Positions 53,344 through 61,204 of a DNA stretch of 64,000 nucleotides are shown one piece after another. Each line of letters starts with the position of its first letter. The first letter of the stretch is position 1. The translations under genes were made by a program, and so were the position numbers. A model generated the notes under the pieces. It was not told the DNA's origin. It saw only the letters and a program-made list of their open reading frames with translations, and made no database searches. This DNA is from JBBIND01 sp037444075 (lineage in GTDB: Bacteria > Acidobacteriota > Terriglobia > Bryobacterales > Bryobacteraceae), in assembly GCA_037444075.1 (NCBI GenBank), contig JBBIND010000003.1:55245-119244 (forward strand). Reading direction: 5' to 3'.

Positions 53344-54606
53344 TTAAACGAACTTGTACTGCCCTGGCATGGGCAGCGGAGGAGCGTCCATCTTCTCGTC
53401 GTAACCGAAGGCCTTGGGCATGAGATCCTGCTTCGAATTCATGATCATGTCCCAGGTGATCTCCAGTCCCGAGTAGGCGGATTCGCGGGCCATGATGCAG
53501 GTCAACGTGCTCTCGGACACCTCGATCCCGTGGTTCACGTAGGGACCGGTGCCGAGGATGCTGTTGACCATCTCGATGTGCTCCTGCACCTGCGGATTGA
53601 CGCCGCCGTCCCCGCGCATCTCGGGTATCCGCATGCGGCCCTTGGTGCCGACCACGAGCTCGCTGACCTCCCGGTAGGTGCCTGCGGGAAACTGCCGGCA
53701 GTGGCTGGAGAGCCGGACTCCGTTGGGATAGACGAACTCCGAGTACATGTGGTCGTAGATGTTGCCGTACAGTTCCTCGCGCGGGCGCCACGCGGCTCCG
53801 CCGCTGGCGACCACCTTGATGGGATGCATGCGCAACATCCAGTTAATGAGGTCGATGTTGTGGAAGTGCTGCTCGACAATTTGGTCGCCGCATAGCCACA
53901 GGAAGGAGTACCAGTTGCGGTGCTGCCAAGTCATGTCGCCCCACTTCGGGTCGCGCGCCTTGGCGTGCATCACCGGCCCGCTGAGGTAGCGCACGTAAGC
54001 GTTGGTGACCTCGCCGATCTCTCCGTTGCGGATGGCTTCCACCGCCCGCTTGGTAGCCGCGTGGGAGCGTTTTTGCGCTCCGCTCATCACCGTAAGTCCG
54101 AGTTGCTCGGCGCGCCGCGAGGCTTCCATCACCTTGCGGGTTCCCACCGCGTCCGTGGCAAAGGGCTTCTCGGCGAAGATGTGCTTGCGCGCCGCCACGG
54201 CGGCCTCAAAGTGCTGCGGACGGTAGCCCGGCGGCGTGCACAGCAGCACCACGTCGATCTCGCTGCTCAGCACCTTCTTGAAGGCTTCAAAGCCCACAAA
54301 CCGGTGCTCCGGACTCACGTTAATGCGGTCCTGAATGCCCGGGAACCGCTTCGCGTCGCGCAGCCGCGCCAGGCTGCCCTCCAGCTTGTCCTCGAACACG
54401 TCCGCCATGGCGACCAGCTCAACGTTTGGGTTGCCGGTGAGCAGGTCGTTCACCGCGCCGGTGCCTCGCCCGCCGCTGCCCACCAGGCCGGCCTTCAGTT
54501 TCTCTTTGCCGACGCCGCGCACCATCTGCGGGCTGACAATCATGAATGTGGAGGCTGCCGCGCCCGCCACGCTGTTCTTGACCGGGTTCTGTTGGTTTTC
54601 GCTCAT
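53344..54606 (-). CDS. Gfo/Idh/MocA family oxidoreductase (copy without Tat motif)
   Basis: NAD(P)-dependent oxidoreductase of 420 aa. The Rossmann start is LKAGLVGSGGRGTGAV, followed by the AEKPFATD motif and WYSFLWLCGDQIVEQHFHNID. It is very similar to its upstream neighbour through the whole length, including SHCRQFPAGTYREVSELV and the ending GYDEKMDAPPLPMPG. Unlike the neighbour, the N-terminus (SENQQNPVKNSVAGAAASTF) has no twin-Arg, so it may stay in the cytoplasm or be carried out as a partner of the other copy. The ATG at 54606 is five bases after GGAGGCCACC; it starts ten bases after its neighbour's stop. Confidence 0.87.
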   Translation of the reverse strand: MSENQQNPVKNSVAGAAASTFMIVSPQMVRGVGKEKLKAGLVGSGGRGTGAVNDLLTGNPNVELVAMADVFEDKLEGSLARLRDAKRFPGIQDRINVSPEHRFVGFEAFKKVLSSEIDVVLLCTPPGYRPQHFEAAVAARKHIFAEKPFATDAVGTRKVMEASRRAEQLGLTVMSGAQKRSHAATKRAVEAIRNGEIGEVTNAYVRYLSGPVMHAKARDPKWGDMTWQHRNWYSFLWLCGDQIVEQHFHNIDLINWMLRMHPIKVVASGGAAWRPREELYGNIYDHMYSEFVYPNGVRLSSHCRQFPAGTYREVSELVVGTKGRMRIPEMRGDGGVNPQVQEHIEMVNSILGTGPYVNHGIEVSESTLTCIMARESAYSGLEITWDMIMNSKQDLMPKAFGYDEKMDAPPLPMPGQYKFV

Positions 54607-54616
54607 GGTGGCCTCC

Positions 54617-55894
54617 TCAGACAAATTTGTACTCGCCCGGAATCGGGAGGGGCGGAACATCCAGTTTTTCGTCGTAACCGAACGCCTTGGGCATCAGGTC
54701 CTGCTTGGACTTCATGATCATGTCCCAGGTGATCTCCATCCCTGAATAGGCGGCTTCGCGGCCCATAATGCAGGTCATCGTGCTTTCGGCAACCGGCATG
54801 GCATGGTTGATGTAGGGTCCGTTGCCGCGGATGCTGTCCACCATGACGGTGTGCTCGTAGACATAGTCGCGGACGCCCTTGGCGCCCATGTCGCGGCAGT
54901 TGCTGCGCCCCTTGGAGCCCATCACGAGTTCGCTTACGTTCTGGTAGGAACCACGCGGGAATTGCCGGCAGTGGCTCGACATCCGAACGCCGTTCGGGTA
55001 TTCGAACTCCGCGTAGATGTGGTCGTAGATATTGCCATACAGTTCTTCGCGCGGGCGCCATGCGGCACCCCCGCTCGCCACCACCTTCACCGGATGCGTC
55101 CCCATCACCCAATTGCAGACGTCAATGTTGTGGAGGTGCTGTTCGACGATCTGGTCTCCGCAAATCCACAGGAAGGAGTACCAGGCGCGGTGCTGCCAGG
55201 TCATGTCGCCCCACTTCGGGTCGCGGCCTTTCTGTTGGATCACAGGTCCGCCAATCCAATAAGCGTACGTGGCTACGATGTCGCCAATTGCGCCATCCTG
55301 GATGCGCTTCACCGTGTCCATGTACTCGCGGTTGAATCGCCGTTGGGCGCCGCTCACCACGGTGAGTTTTTTCTGCTCGGACTTCCTGGCCGCATCCATG
55401 AAGCGCCTTACGCCCACCGCGTCCGTGCCGAAGGGCTTCTCACAGAAGACGTGCTTGTTGGCTTCGATGGCGGCTTCAAAGTGCAGTGGGCGGTAGCCGG
55501 GAGGCGCGCACAGCAGAATGATATCGACGCCCGACTCGATGACCTTCTTATAGGCGTCAAAGCCCACAAAACGGTGTTCCGGAGATACCTTGATGCGGTC
55601 CTGAAATTGGCCGTGCCGCTTGGTGTCGCGCAGCCATGTCAGCGATTGCTCGAGCCGGTCCTCGAAGACGTCGCCCATGGCCACAAAGTCCACGTTTTGG
55701 GCGCCGGTCATCAGGTCGATGACGGCGGTACGGCCACGTCCACCGCAGCCGATGAGCCCGGCTCGGAGCCTCTCTTGCCCCGCGCCCCTGACCAGTTCGG
55801 GCTTGATGATCATGAACGTGGAGGCCCCTGCGCCAGCGGCGGTTCGCCTTAGAAAAGATCTTCTTGATAAAGGATCCTGGTTGGATGGGTTCAC
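54617..55894 (-). CDS. Tat-exported Gfo/Idh/MocA family oxidoreductase (copy with Tat motif)
   Basis: Paralogue of the following gene, 425 aa. A clear twin-Arg signal (PLSRRSFLRRTAAGAGA) comes first, then LRAGLIGCGGRGRTAV and CEKPFGTD, and WYSFLWICGDQIVEQHLHNID with the conserved HNID. The ending is GYDEKLDVPPLPIPGEYKFV. The start is a GTG at 55894 with GGGAGG six bases upstream; the open frame goes on upstream through an inverted-repeat element, which is not coding. It and its neighbour form a two-gene operon made by tandem duplication. Confidence 0.88.
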   Translation of the reverse strand: MNPSNQDPLSRRSFLRRTAAGAGASTFMIIKPELVRGAGQERLRAGLIGCGGRGRTAVIDLMTGAQNVDFVAMGDVFEDRLEQSLTWLRDTKRHGQFQDRIKVSPEHRFVGFDAYKKVIESGVDIILLCAPPGYRPLHFEAAIEANKHVFCEKPFGTDAVGVRRFMDAARKSEQKKLTVVSGAQRRFNREYMDTVKRIQDGAIGDIVATYAYWIGGPVIQQKGRDPKWGDMTWQHRAWYSFLWICGDQIVEQHLHNIDVCNWVMGTHPVKVVASGGAAWRPREELYGNIYDHIYAEFEYPNGVRMSSHCRQFPRGSYQNVSELVMGSKGRSNCRDMGAKGVRDYVYEHTVMVDSIRGNGPYINHAMPVAESTMTCIMGREAAYSGMEITWDMIMKSKQDLMPKAFGYDEKLDVPPLPIPGEYKFV

Positions 55895-55921
55895 TTTTTT
55901 CCTCCCTAGCTCGCGGCTAAC

Positions 55922-56050
55922 AGGCTGCTGAAAAAGCCTTCCGGTGGTCTGCGGCGCCCCAAGCTCAAGCTTAGGCCACACGGTAAACCGACGGCTTCCG
56001 TGCCCACGTGGGGCGAGCTTCAGCTTGCCCAACGGCTTCTTCAGCAGCCT
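55922..56050. repeat. 129-bp imperfect palindrome with 17-bp terminal inverted repeats
   Basis: The ends are AGGCTGCTGAAAAAGCC (55922-55938) and its near-perfect complement GGCTTCTTCAGCAGCCT (56034-56050), one mismatch. Inner parts also pair in part (GCCCCAAGCTCAAGCTT with AGCTTCAGCTTGCC-type sequence). The whole can fold as one long hairpin, like a MITE or REP-type element. It lies 27 bp before the GTG of the Gfo/Idh/MocA gene. Confidence 0.65.
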
Positions 56051-56365
56051 CCTAACGCGCCACTCATTGTATAACCATTGAGGTAGCCACGGTTGTTGGC
56101 GCGCCTGGAACCCGGCGGCCGGGTTTCAGCAGATAGCTGCTACGCTGTGTAGGAAGACGCCCGGCAGGGATCGGACGTAAGGACAGTACCCCGGTTCTCC
56201 ATGCCGGCAAATCGGACCAAGATATGAAAATAGGATCGTTCGCGGCTCACGTTCATGTGCATTCAGCCCTTGTTGGCGAGGACGCTGCCATCTTCGATTT
56301 CAGGCCGTCAGCCTGCGCTCTGAGTTCCGCTTGCGTCATGGATAGTCAGCTTTGGGGTGCAACCC
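56051..56365. other. Gap before the DHDPS-like operon
   Basis: About 315 bp between the palindromic element and the first gene of the DHDPS-like operon. No gene or clear promoter is seen. GGGG at 56354-56357 may be the ribosome-binding site of the ATG at 56366. Confidence 0.3.
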
Positions 56366-57289
56366 ATGGCGGGTGATTCTCTGAGCGGAAGCCTGGGGGT
56401 ATTTGCAGCCGCTGTTACGCCCCGGCGGCCCGGGCATCCCGAGCCGGACATCGGAGCCGCCTTGCAGGTGATCGATTTCCTCTGCAACAGCAAGGTGCGC
56501 GGCATCGCCCTGTTCGGAGCCACTGGCGAGTATCCCCACTTCAGCCTGGAGCATCGTACGCACCTCGCCGGTCTGGCAATTAAGCGCAGCCGGCTGCCTG
56601 TCCTGGTCAACGTGTCGCACTCCACCCTCGACGGAGCCCTCCGTCTGGCTGACGAAGCCGCCGCCGCAGGAGCTTCGGGCTTCATGATTGCTCCGCCCCA
56701 TTACTACACCTACCAGCAGGCCGAGGTGAGACAGTTCCTTCTGGACTTTGGGTCGGAATGCTCAGGCACGTTGCCGGTCTTCCTCTACAACATCCCGTTC
56801 TTCACTTCAGAAATATCCTCCGCCACGGCGTCGGACCTGCTCTCCAGCGGATACTTCGCCGGCATCAAGGACTCGAGCGGCTCCTGGGAGTATTTTCAGG
56901 TTCTGAAGAAGCTCCAGGAGACTGCGCCTTTCACCATGCTGGTGGGCAATGACGTCCTTTTCACGGAGGCTCGCCAAGGCGGAGCCGACGGCATCATTTC
57001 CGGCGTGGCGTGCGCCGTGCCGGAGTTGTTGCTCGGCTTGGAGCGCGCCATCTGCGAAGGAGCCAAGCAGAAGACGGCCCGCCTCGAAGCCAGACTTGTG
57101 GAGTTTATCGAGTGGCTGGACGCGTTCCCCGCCCCTGTCGGCATCAAACTGGCCTTAAGCGCGCGTGGAATTCCTGGCGGTCTTCCCGCCTGCCCGCCCG
57201 CCGAAGCCACCAAAGAAACTCTGGCAGCCTTCGAGCGCTGGTTTATCAAGTGGCTGCCCGAGATGCGTGCTGAAGTCCAGACGGCATGA
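56366..57289 (+). CDS. Dihydrodipicolinate synthase/N-acetylneuraminate lyase family aldolase
   Basis: Class I aldolase of 307 aa. The Schiff-base lysine is Lys168 in YFAGIKDSSG, and the catalytic Tyr is Tyr141 in LYNIP; GATGEYPHFS (51-60) matches the family GTTGE loop with an Ala change. Family members add pyruvate to an aldehyde or split 2-keto-3-deoxy sugar acids; a sugar-acid aldolase or an amine/keto-acid lyase fits the context better than lysine synthesis. The ATG at 56366 is used; a GTG at 56357 is in frame. It overlaps the next gene by four bases (ATGA). Confidence 0.85.
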   Translation: MAGDSLSGSLGVFAAAVTPRRPGHPEPDIGAALQVIDFLCNSKVRGIALFGATGEYPHFSLEHRTHLAGLAIKRSRLPVLVNVSHSTLDGALRLADEAAAAGASGFMIAPPHYYTYQQAEVRQFLLDFGSECSGTLPVFLYNIPFFTSEISSATASDLLSSGYFAGIKDSSGSWEYFQVLKKLQETAPFTMLVGNDVLFTEARQGGADGIISGVACAVPELLLGLERAICEGAKQKTARLEARLVEFIEWLDAFPAPVGIKLALSARGIPGGLPACPPAEATKETLAAFERWFIKWLPEMRAEVQTA

Positions 57290-58941
57290 AGATAGCGAGA
57301 TTCCTGTTCGCACTCGTGTTGGCGGCTGCCGCCCTGCCGGCGCAAGTCTTCAACGCGGGTCCACAGGTTCTCAGTTTCTTCTCGTCCGTGGACGACACGG
57401 ACCAGCCTTACGGCCTCTACGTCCCCAAAGACTATGACGCTACAAGAAAGTACCCGCTCGTCATCAGCCTCCACGGAGCAGGCTCCAACCACCGGTTGAA
57501 CTTGCGGCGCGTTTTCGGCCGGGGCAATCGGCCCGGCGAAACCGATAGCGAAGCGAGCCGTTACTTCCCGCCTTTGGGCGAAGTGAACTACATCGTGGCC
57601 ACTCCGCTGGCTCGCGGCACCATGGGTTACCAGGGTCTGGCGGAACGCGACGTTTACGACGTGCTGGAAGACGTCCGGCGCCGCTTCAACATCGACGAGG
57701 ACCGCGTCTACCTCACCGGCTTGTCGATGGGCGGCGGCGGCGCGCTGTGGTTGGGTTTGACGCGCCCTGACCTGTGGGCGGCCATCGCTCCGGTTTGCCC
57801 CGCAGCGCCGGAGGGCGCTCTGGAGCTCGCTCCCAACGCGCTCAACCTGCCTGTCCACTTGTTCCAGGGTGAGATCGATCCTCTCGTGCCCGCTCAGGGT
57901 GTCCGTCAATGGCACAAGCGGTTGCTGGATGAGGGCGCGCATGCCGAATACATCGAGTACCCCGGCGTCCGCCACAATTCGTGGGACTACGCCTACCGGG
58001 ACCGTGCCATCTTCGGCTGGTTCGACAAGCACCGCCGCAACCGTTACCCCGAGCGCGTGCGCTTCGTCAGCTCTCAATACAAGTACGCCTCCGCCTATTG
58101 GGTCCGTCTCGACGGCTTGACTCCCGGAGTAAGAGCGTCCGTCGACGCACGCCTGATGCCGGCCAACCGAGTGGAGGTGCGGACGGAGAATCTCCTCGGT
58201 CTTACACTCGATTTCACCGGGCATCCCGCTTTCAACCCGAAGTTGCCGATCATCGTGTCCGTGGACGGGACTGCGTTGAAAACGAAACCCGCCACTTCCG
58301 TCTCGTTGACGCGGCAGGGCGGAGCGTGGAAGCTCGGCGCGTACGAAGCTCCCGCCGGCGCAAAGAGAAAGGGCGCCGAAGGTCCGGCCGTCGAGACCGT
58401 TTCCAGCCGCCACGTGTACGTCTACGGCGCCGCTGACAGCCCTTCAGAAGAAGCCTTGCGCGCGAGGCGCGAACAGGCGGCAGCAGCAGCGGATTGGGCC
58501 GGTGGACGCGGCCGGCTGCTCGTCAATTTCCGCGTGCTGGCCGACAAAGCCGCCACGGAAACCGAAATCCGCGATGCGAACCTGGTGCTGTTCGGCACCA
58601 AGGAGACGAATGCGCTCCTGGCTCGCTACGCGGACCGCCTGCCGCTTGAACTCAACGCCGGTGCGGCGGATTACGGACTGGTGTTCGTGGCTCACGCCGA
58701 CGGACGCTACCTCCTGGTCAACTCCGGGCTGCCCTGGTGGACCGGTGGAGACAACGCCAGCCGGCCCGGTTTTCGTTTCATCCCGGCCGCCTACAGGCTG
58801 TTGCAGGGTTTCGGTGATTACATCGTGTTCAAAGGTTCTTTGGAGAATGTGATCGCCGAAGGGCTGTTCGATGTGAACTGGAAGGTACCTCAGGAGGTGG
58901 CCTCGAAGCTGGAAGCCACCGGAGCTGTGAGGGTGCGGTGA
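57286..58941 (+). CDS. Secreted alpha/beta hydrolase (PHB-depolymerase/prolyl-oligopeptidase-like) with a large C-terminal domain
   Basis: Protein of 551 aa. A signal peptide (KIARFLFALVLAAAALPAQ) precedes an esterase domain (about 40-250) with LHGAGSNH (oxyanion), the nucleophile Ser in GLSMGGGGALWLG, GEIDPLVPAQG with the acid and GVRHNSW with the His. The C-terminal 300 residues (about 255-551) are unlike a standard esterase and hold a second alpha/beta-type stretch (NLVLFGTKETNALL; DYIVFKGS). Such domains are known in Planctomycetota and Acidobacteriota proteins of unknown role. It overlaps the genes on both sides by four bases. Confidence 0.8.
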   Translation: MKIARFLFALVLAAAALPAQVFNAGPQVLSFFSSVDDTDQPYGLYVPKDYDATRKYPLVISLHGAGSNHRLNLRRVFGRGNRPGETDSEASRYFPPLGEVNYIVATPLARGTMGYQGLAERDVYDVLEDVRRRFNIDEDRVYLTGLSMGGGGALWLGLTRPDLWAAIAPVCPAAPEGALELAPNALNLPVHLFQGEIDPLVPAQGVRQWHKRLLDEGAHAEYIEYPGVRHNSWDYAYRDRAIFGWFDKHRRNRYPERVRFVSSQYKYASAYWVRLDGLTPGVRASVDARLMPANRVEVRTENLLGLTLDFTGHPAFNPKLPIIVSVDGTALKTKPATSVSLTRQGGAWKLGAYEAPAGAKRKGAEGPAVETVSSRHVYVYGAADSPSEEALRARREQAAAAADWAGGRGRLLVNFRVLADKAATETEIRDANLVLFGTKETNALLARYADRLPLELNAGAADYGLVFVAHADGRYLLVNSGLPWWTGGDNASRPGFRFIPAAYRLLQGFGDYIVFKGSLENVIAEGLFDVNWKVPQEVASKLEATGAVRVR

Positions 58942-60350
58942 GAGGCGACCTGGATTCAGAACAAATGCGCCGCTTCGGCCGCGAAGTGGCCGATTGGATA
59001 GCCGCCTACCTGGAAGAAGTCGGCGAAAAACCCGTTCTGCCCGCGGTTCGCCCGGGCGAACTCCTCGCCCGCCTGCCGGGCAGCGCGCCCGAGCAGGGCG
59101 AAGCGATGGAAGAAATCCTCGAGGATTTCCGCCGGACCGTTCTTCCCGCCGTAACGCACTGGAACCATCCCCGCTTCCATGGGTACTTTTCCATCTCCGG
59201 TTCAGGCCCCGGCATTCTCGGCGAAATGCTCACCGCCGCCCTGAACGTCAACGGGATGCTGTGGCAGACGTGTCCGGCGGCAACCGAACTCGAACTGACA
59301 GTGCTGGGCTGGCTGCGGCAGTGGCTGGGGCTGCCGGAAGGCTTCTTCGGCATCATCTATGACACGGCCTCCATCAGCACCTTCCACGCGCTGGCCTGCG
59401 CCCGTGAAGAGGCTGACCCGGACGTCCGCAGACTTGGCCATCGCCTGCCGATGGTGCTCTACGTATCCGAGCAGGCCCACTCCTCGGTTGAGAAAGCCGC
59501 CATTGCCTTGGGCATCGGGCAGGCCAACGTCCGCAAAATCCCTGTCGACGGCGAGTTTCGAATGCGTGCCGAGGTGTTGGAAGAGGCCATCCGCAAGGAC
59601 GCCGCCGCCGGTTTGAAGCCTTTCTGCGTGGTGGCCACGGTCGGCACTACATCCACCACGAGCATTGATCCGCTGCCAGCCATCGCCGGCATCTGCCGCG
59701 AGCACGGGCTTTGGCTTCACGTGGACGCCGCTTACGGAGGCGCCGCTGCCGTCGCAGAGGAATACCGCTACGTGCTGGACGGAGTGGAACTGGCCGACTC
59801 GATCGTCGTCAATCCGCACAAATGGCTCTTCACGCCCATCGATCTCAGCGCCTTTTACACTCGCAAGCCGGATACGCTCCGGCGCGCCTTCTCTCTGGTG
59901 GCGGATTACCTGCGGACGGACGCCGACGCGGTTGCGGTCAACTACATGGACTATGGCTTGCAGCTAGGGAGGCGCTTTCGTTCGCTGAAGCTCTGGTTCG
60001 TGATGCGTTATTTTGGCCGGGAAGGGGTGGCCGCCATTCTGCGCAACCACATCCGCTGGGCTCAGGACTTCGCCTCCTGGGTGAGGGAAACGCCAACCTT
60101 CGAGGTGGTGGCGCCGGTGCCCTTTTCTCTGGTGTGCTTCCGATACCGCGGCCCGGATGAGGAGAATCGCAAACTTCTTGCCGCCATCAACGCCGAAGGC
60201 TCGACGTTTCTTTCGCACACCATCCTGAACGGCAGATTCGTCCTCCGCATGGCCGTCGGCAACGTGCGAACCACAGCCGCCGACGTCCGCCGCACCTGGG
60301 ACTGCGTCCTCTCAGCCTCCCGCCGCCTTTTACCCAACCGGGGACGGTAA
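58938..60350 (+). CDS. PLP-dependent amino acid decarboxylase, aromatic-L-amino-acid type
   Basis: Group II decarboxylase of 470 aa. It has the N-terminal three-helix part and HPRFHGYFSISGSGPGILGEM. His181 (stacking on PLP), Asp263 in HVDAAYGG and the PLP lysine Lys295 in NPHKWLFTP are all present. It should release CO2 from an aromatic or related amino acid to give an amine. The GTG start at 58938 overlaps the previous stop by four bases. The last codons (CCC AAC CGG GGA CGG TAA) lie inside a copy of a dispersed repeat, so the natural C-terminus may have been replaced. Confidence 0.9.
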   Translation: MRGDLDSEQMRRFGREVADWIAAYLEEVGEKPVLPAVRPGELLARLPGSAPEQGEAMEEILEDFRRTVLPAVTHWNHPRFHGYFSISGSGPGILGEMLTAALNVNGMLWQTCPAATELELTVLGWLRQWLGLPEGFFGIIYDTASISTFHALACAREEADPDVRRLGHRLPMVLYVSEQAHSSVEKAAIALGIGQANVRKIPVDGEFRMRAEVLEEAIRKDAAAGLKPFCVVATVGTTSTTSIDPLPAIAGICREHGLWLHVDAAYGGAAAVAEEYRYVLDGVELADSIVVNPHKWLFTPIDLSAFYTRKPDTLRRAFSLVADYLRTDADAVAVNYMDYGLQLGRRFRSLKLWFVMRYFGREGVAAILRNHIRWAQDFASWVRETPTFEVVAPVPFSLVCFRYRGPDEENRKLLAAINAEGSTFLSHTILNGRFVLRMAVGNVRTTAADVRRTWDCVLSASRRLLPNRGR

Positions 60351-60354
60351 CCAT
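60336..60354 (+). repeat. Half-copy of the dispersed GGGGACGGTAACC repeat
   Basis: CAACCGGGGACGGTAACCA matches the first 19 bases of the terminal inverted repeat of the element at 61028-61175. It overlaps the end of the decarboxylase gene and carries its TAA stop (60348-60350). Confidence 0.75.
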
Positions 60355-60387
60355 CCAACCCCAGGGCCGCCCCAGCCTCGCTGATGC

Positions 60388-60423
60388 TTGAGTGTATATA
60401 CAGATCTAGTATATACTCGGATT
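60388..60423 (+). promoter_or_regulatory. Promoter and palindromic operator of the brnTA pair
   Basis: A good sigma-70 promoter is visible: TTGAGT (60388-60393), 18-base spacer, TATACT (60412-60417). Over it lies GTATATAC-AGATCTA-GTATATAC (60394-60416), two self-complementary octamers around an AGATCT centre, which is almost a perfect palindrome. The -10 box ends six bases before the GTG of brnT, so the transcript may be leaderless. Repression by the antitoxin complex at this site is the expected control. Confidence 0.55.
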
Positions 60424-60711
60424 GTGCTCGACGATCTCCTCGGCTTCGATTGGGATGCGCATAACGTCGGACACATCGCCGCGCACCAAGTCATGCCCCA
60501 GGAGGTTGAGGAGGCAGTCGGAAGGAGTCATGTCGTCTTTGCCGCACCTCCGAGGGGCGGCGAGAAACGGTGGAAGCTGCTTGGAAAGTCGGCGGCGGGA
60601 CGGTACTTGGTGGTGGTGTTCACTATTCGCCGGAAGCGATTCCGCACCGTGACGGCGTACGCAATGAATCAGGCGGAAAGGAGGCGATATGCCCCGGAAA
60701 TCGAAGGCTAA
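60424..60711 (+). CDS. brnT: BrnT family toxin
   Basis: RNase-type toxin of 95 aa with the RelE-like BrnT fold. Features are GFDWDAHNVGHIAAHQV (in place of the usual FEWDxxKxxxNxxKHGV), the paired strands RYLVVVFTIRRKRFRTVTAYAM and the ending AERRRYAPE, close to the family's ERRRYE motif. In the family, conserved Arg/Lys and His residues in these strands cut RNA. The GTG at 60424 sits right at the predicted transcript start; an upstream TTG (60388) would put coding sequence over the operator. It overlaps the antitoxin gene by 23 bases. Confidence 0.85.
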   Translation: MLDDLLGFDWDAHNVGHIAAHQVMPQEVEEAVGRSHVVFAAPPRGGEKRWKLLGKSAAGRYLVVVFTIRRKRFRTVTAYAMNQAERRRYAPEIEG

Positions 60712-61024
60712 GTCAGAATCCCTGGATGCTGATGCTGCTTGGTACGCGACGCCGGAGGGGCGCCGGCAAACCACCCGGGAGTTGGAGCGCGCTCTCAAGA
60801 AGGGTATTGTGCTGCACTCGCCAGGGTCAGCGATCCCGCGGACGGCTGCCAAAGTTCTCGCCGAGTTGGTGGAGCAAGCCAAGGCCAGGGCGACCAAGGC
60901 AATCTCGATCCGCGTTCCGCTTACGGACCTGGAGCGCGCCCAACGGATCGCCGCCAAAGAAGGCATCGGTTATCAAACCGTCCTGAAGCGGGCGATCCGT
61001 GAAGGCTTGAAGAAGGTTTCTTGA
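60689..61024 (+). CDS. brnA: BrnA/CopG-type antitoxin
   Basis: Antitoxin of 111 aa that should bind BrnT and repress the operon. The first half is toxin-facing (DADAAWYATPEGRRQTTRELERALKKG). The second half has a ribbon-helix-helix pattern: the strand KAISIRVPLTDLERAQRIAAKEG and the helix YQTVLKRAIREGLKKV. A strong AAGGAGG (60678-60684) precedes the ATG. The protein is longer than the usual BrnA (about 80-100 aa). The TGA stop lies three bases before the inverted repeat element. Confidence 0.85.
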   Translation: MPRKSKAKSESLDADAAWYATPEGRRQTTRELERALKKGIVLHSPGSAIPRTAAKVLAELVEQAKARATKAISIRVPLTDLERAQRIAAKEGIGYQTVLKRAIREGLKKVS

Positions 61025-61027
61025 AAC

Positions 61028-61175
61028 CAACCGGGGACGGTAACCAATTTCACCGTTTCCGCTGCGCTCGGGTTGCGGGCCGTCGCGCCTTCGTCTCAAG
61101 CCTCGGACTCCAGGAGCCGCAAGTCGCGCCCGAGCGCTTCCTCGAAATTGTGCAATTGGTTACCGTCCCCGGTTG
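61028..61175. repeat. 148-bp MITE/REPIN-like element with perfect 22-bp terminal inverted repeats
   Basis: The left end (61028-61049, core CCGGGGACGGTAACCAATT) and the right end (61154-61175) are exact inverted copies of 22 bases. The middle contains GCTGCGCTCGGG and CCCGAGCGCTTC-like segments that can pair, so the whole may fold as a hairpin. There is no transposase. It is non-autonomous and has a second copy at the right edge of the window and a half-copy at 60336. Confidence 0.8.
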
Positions 61176-61204
61176 AGGTTGAAGCATATAATCGGAATGC
61201 GCCG

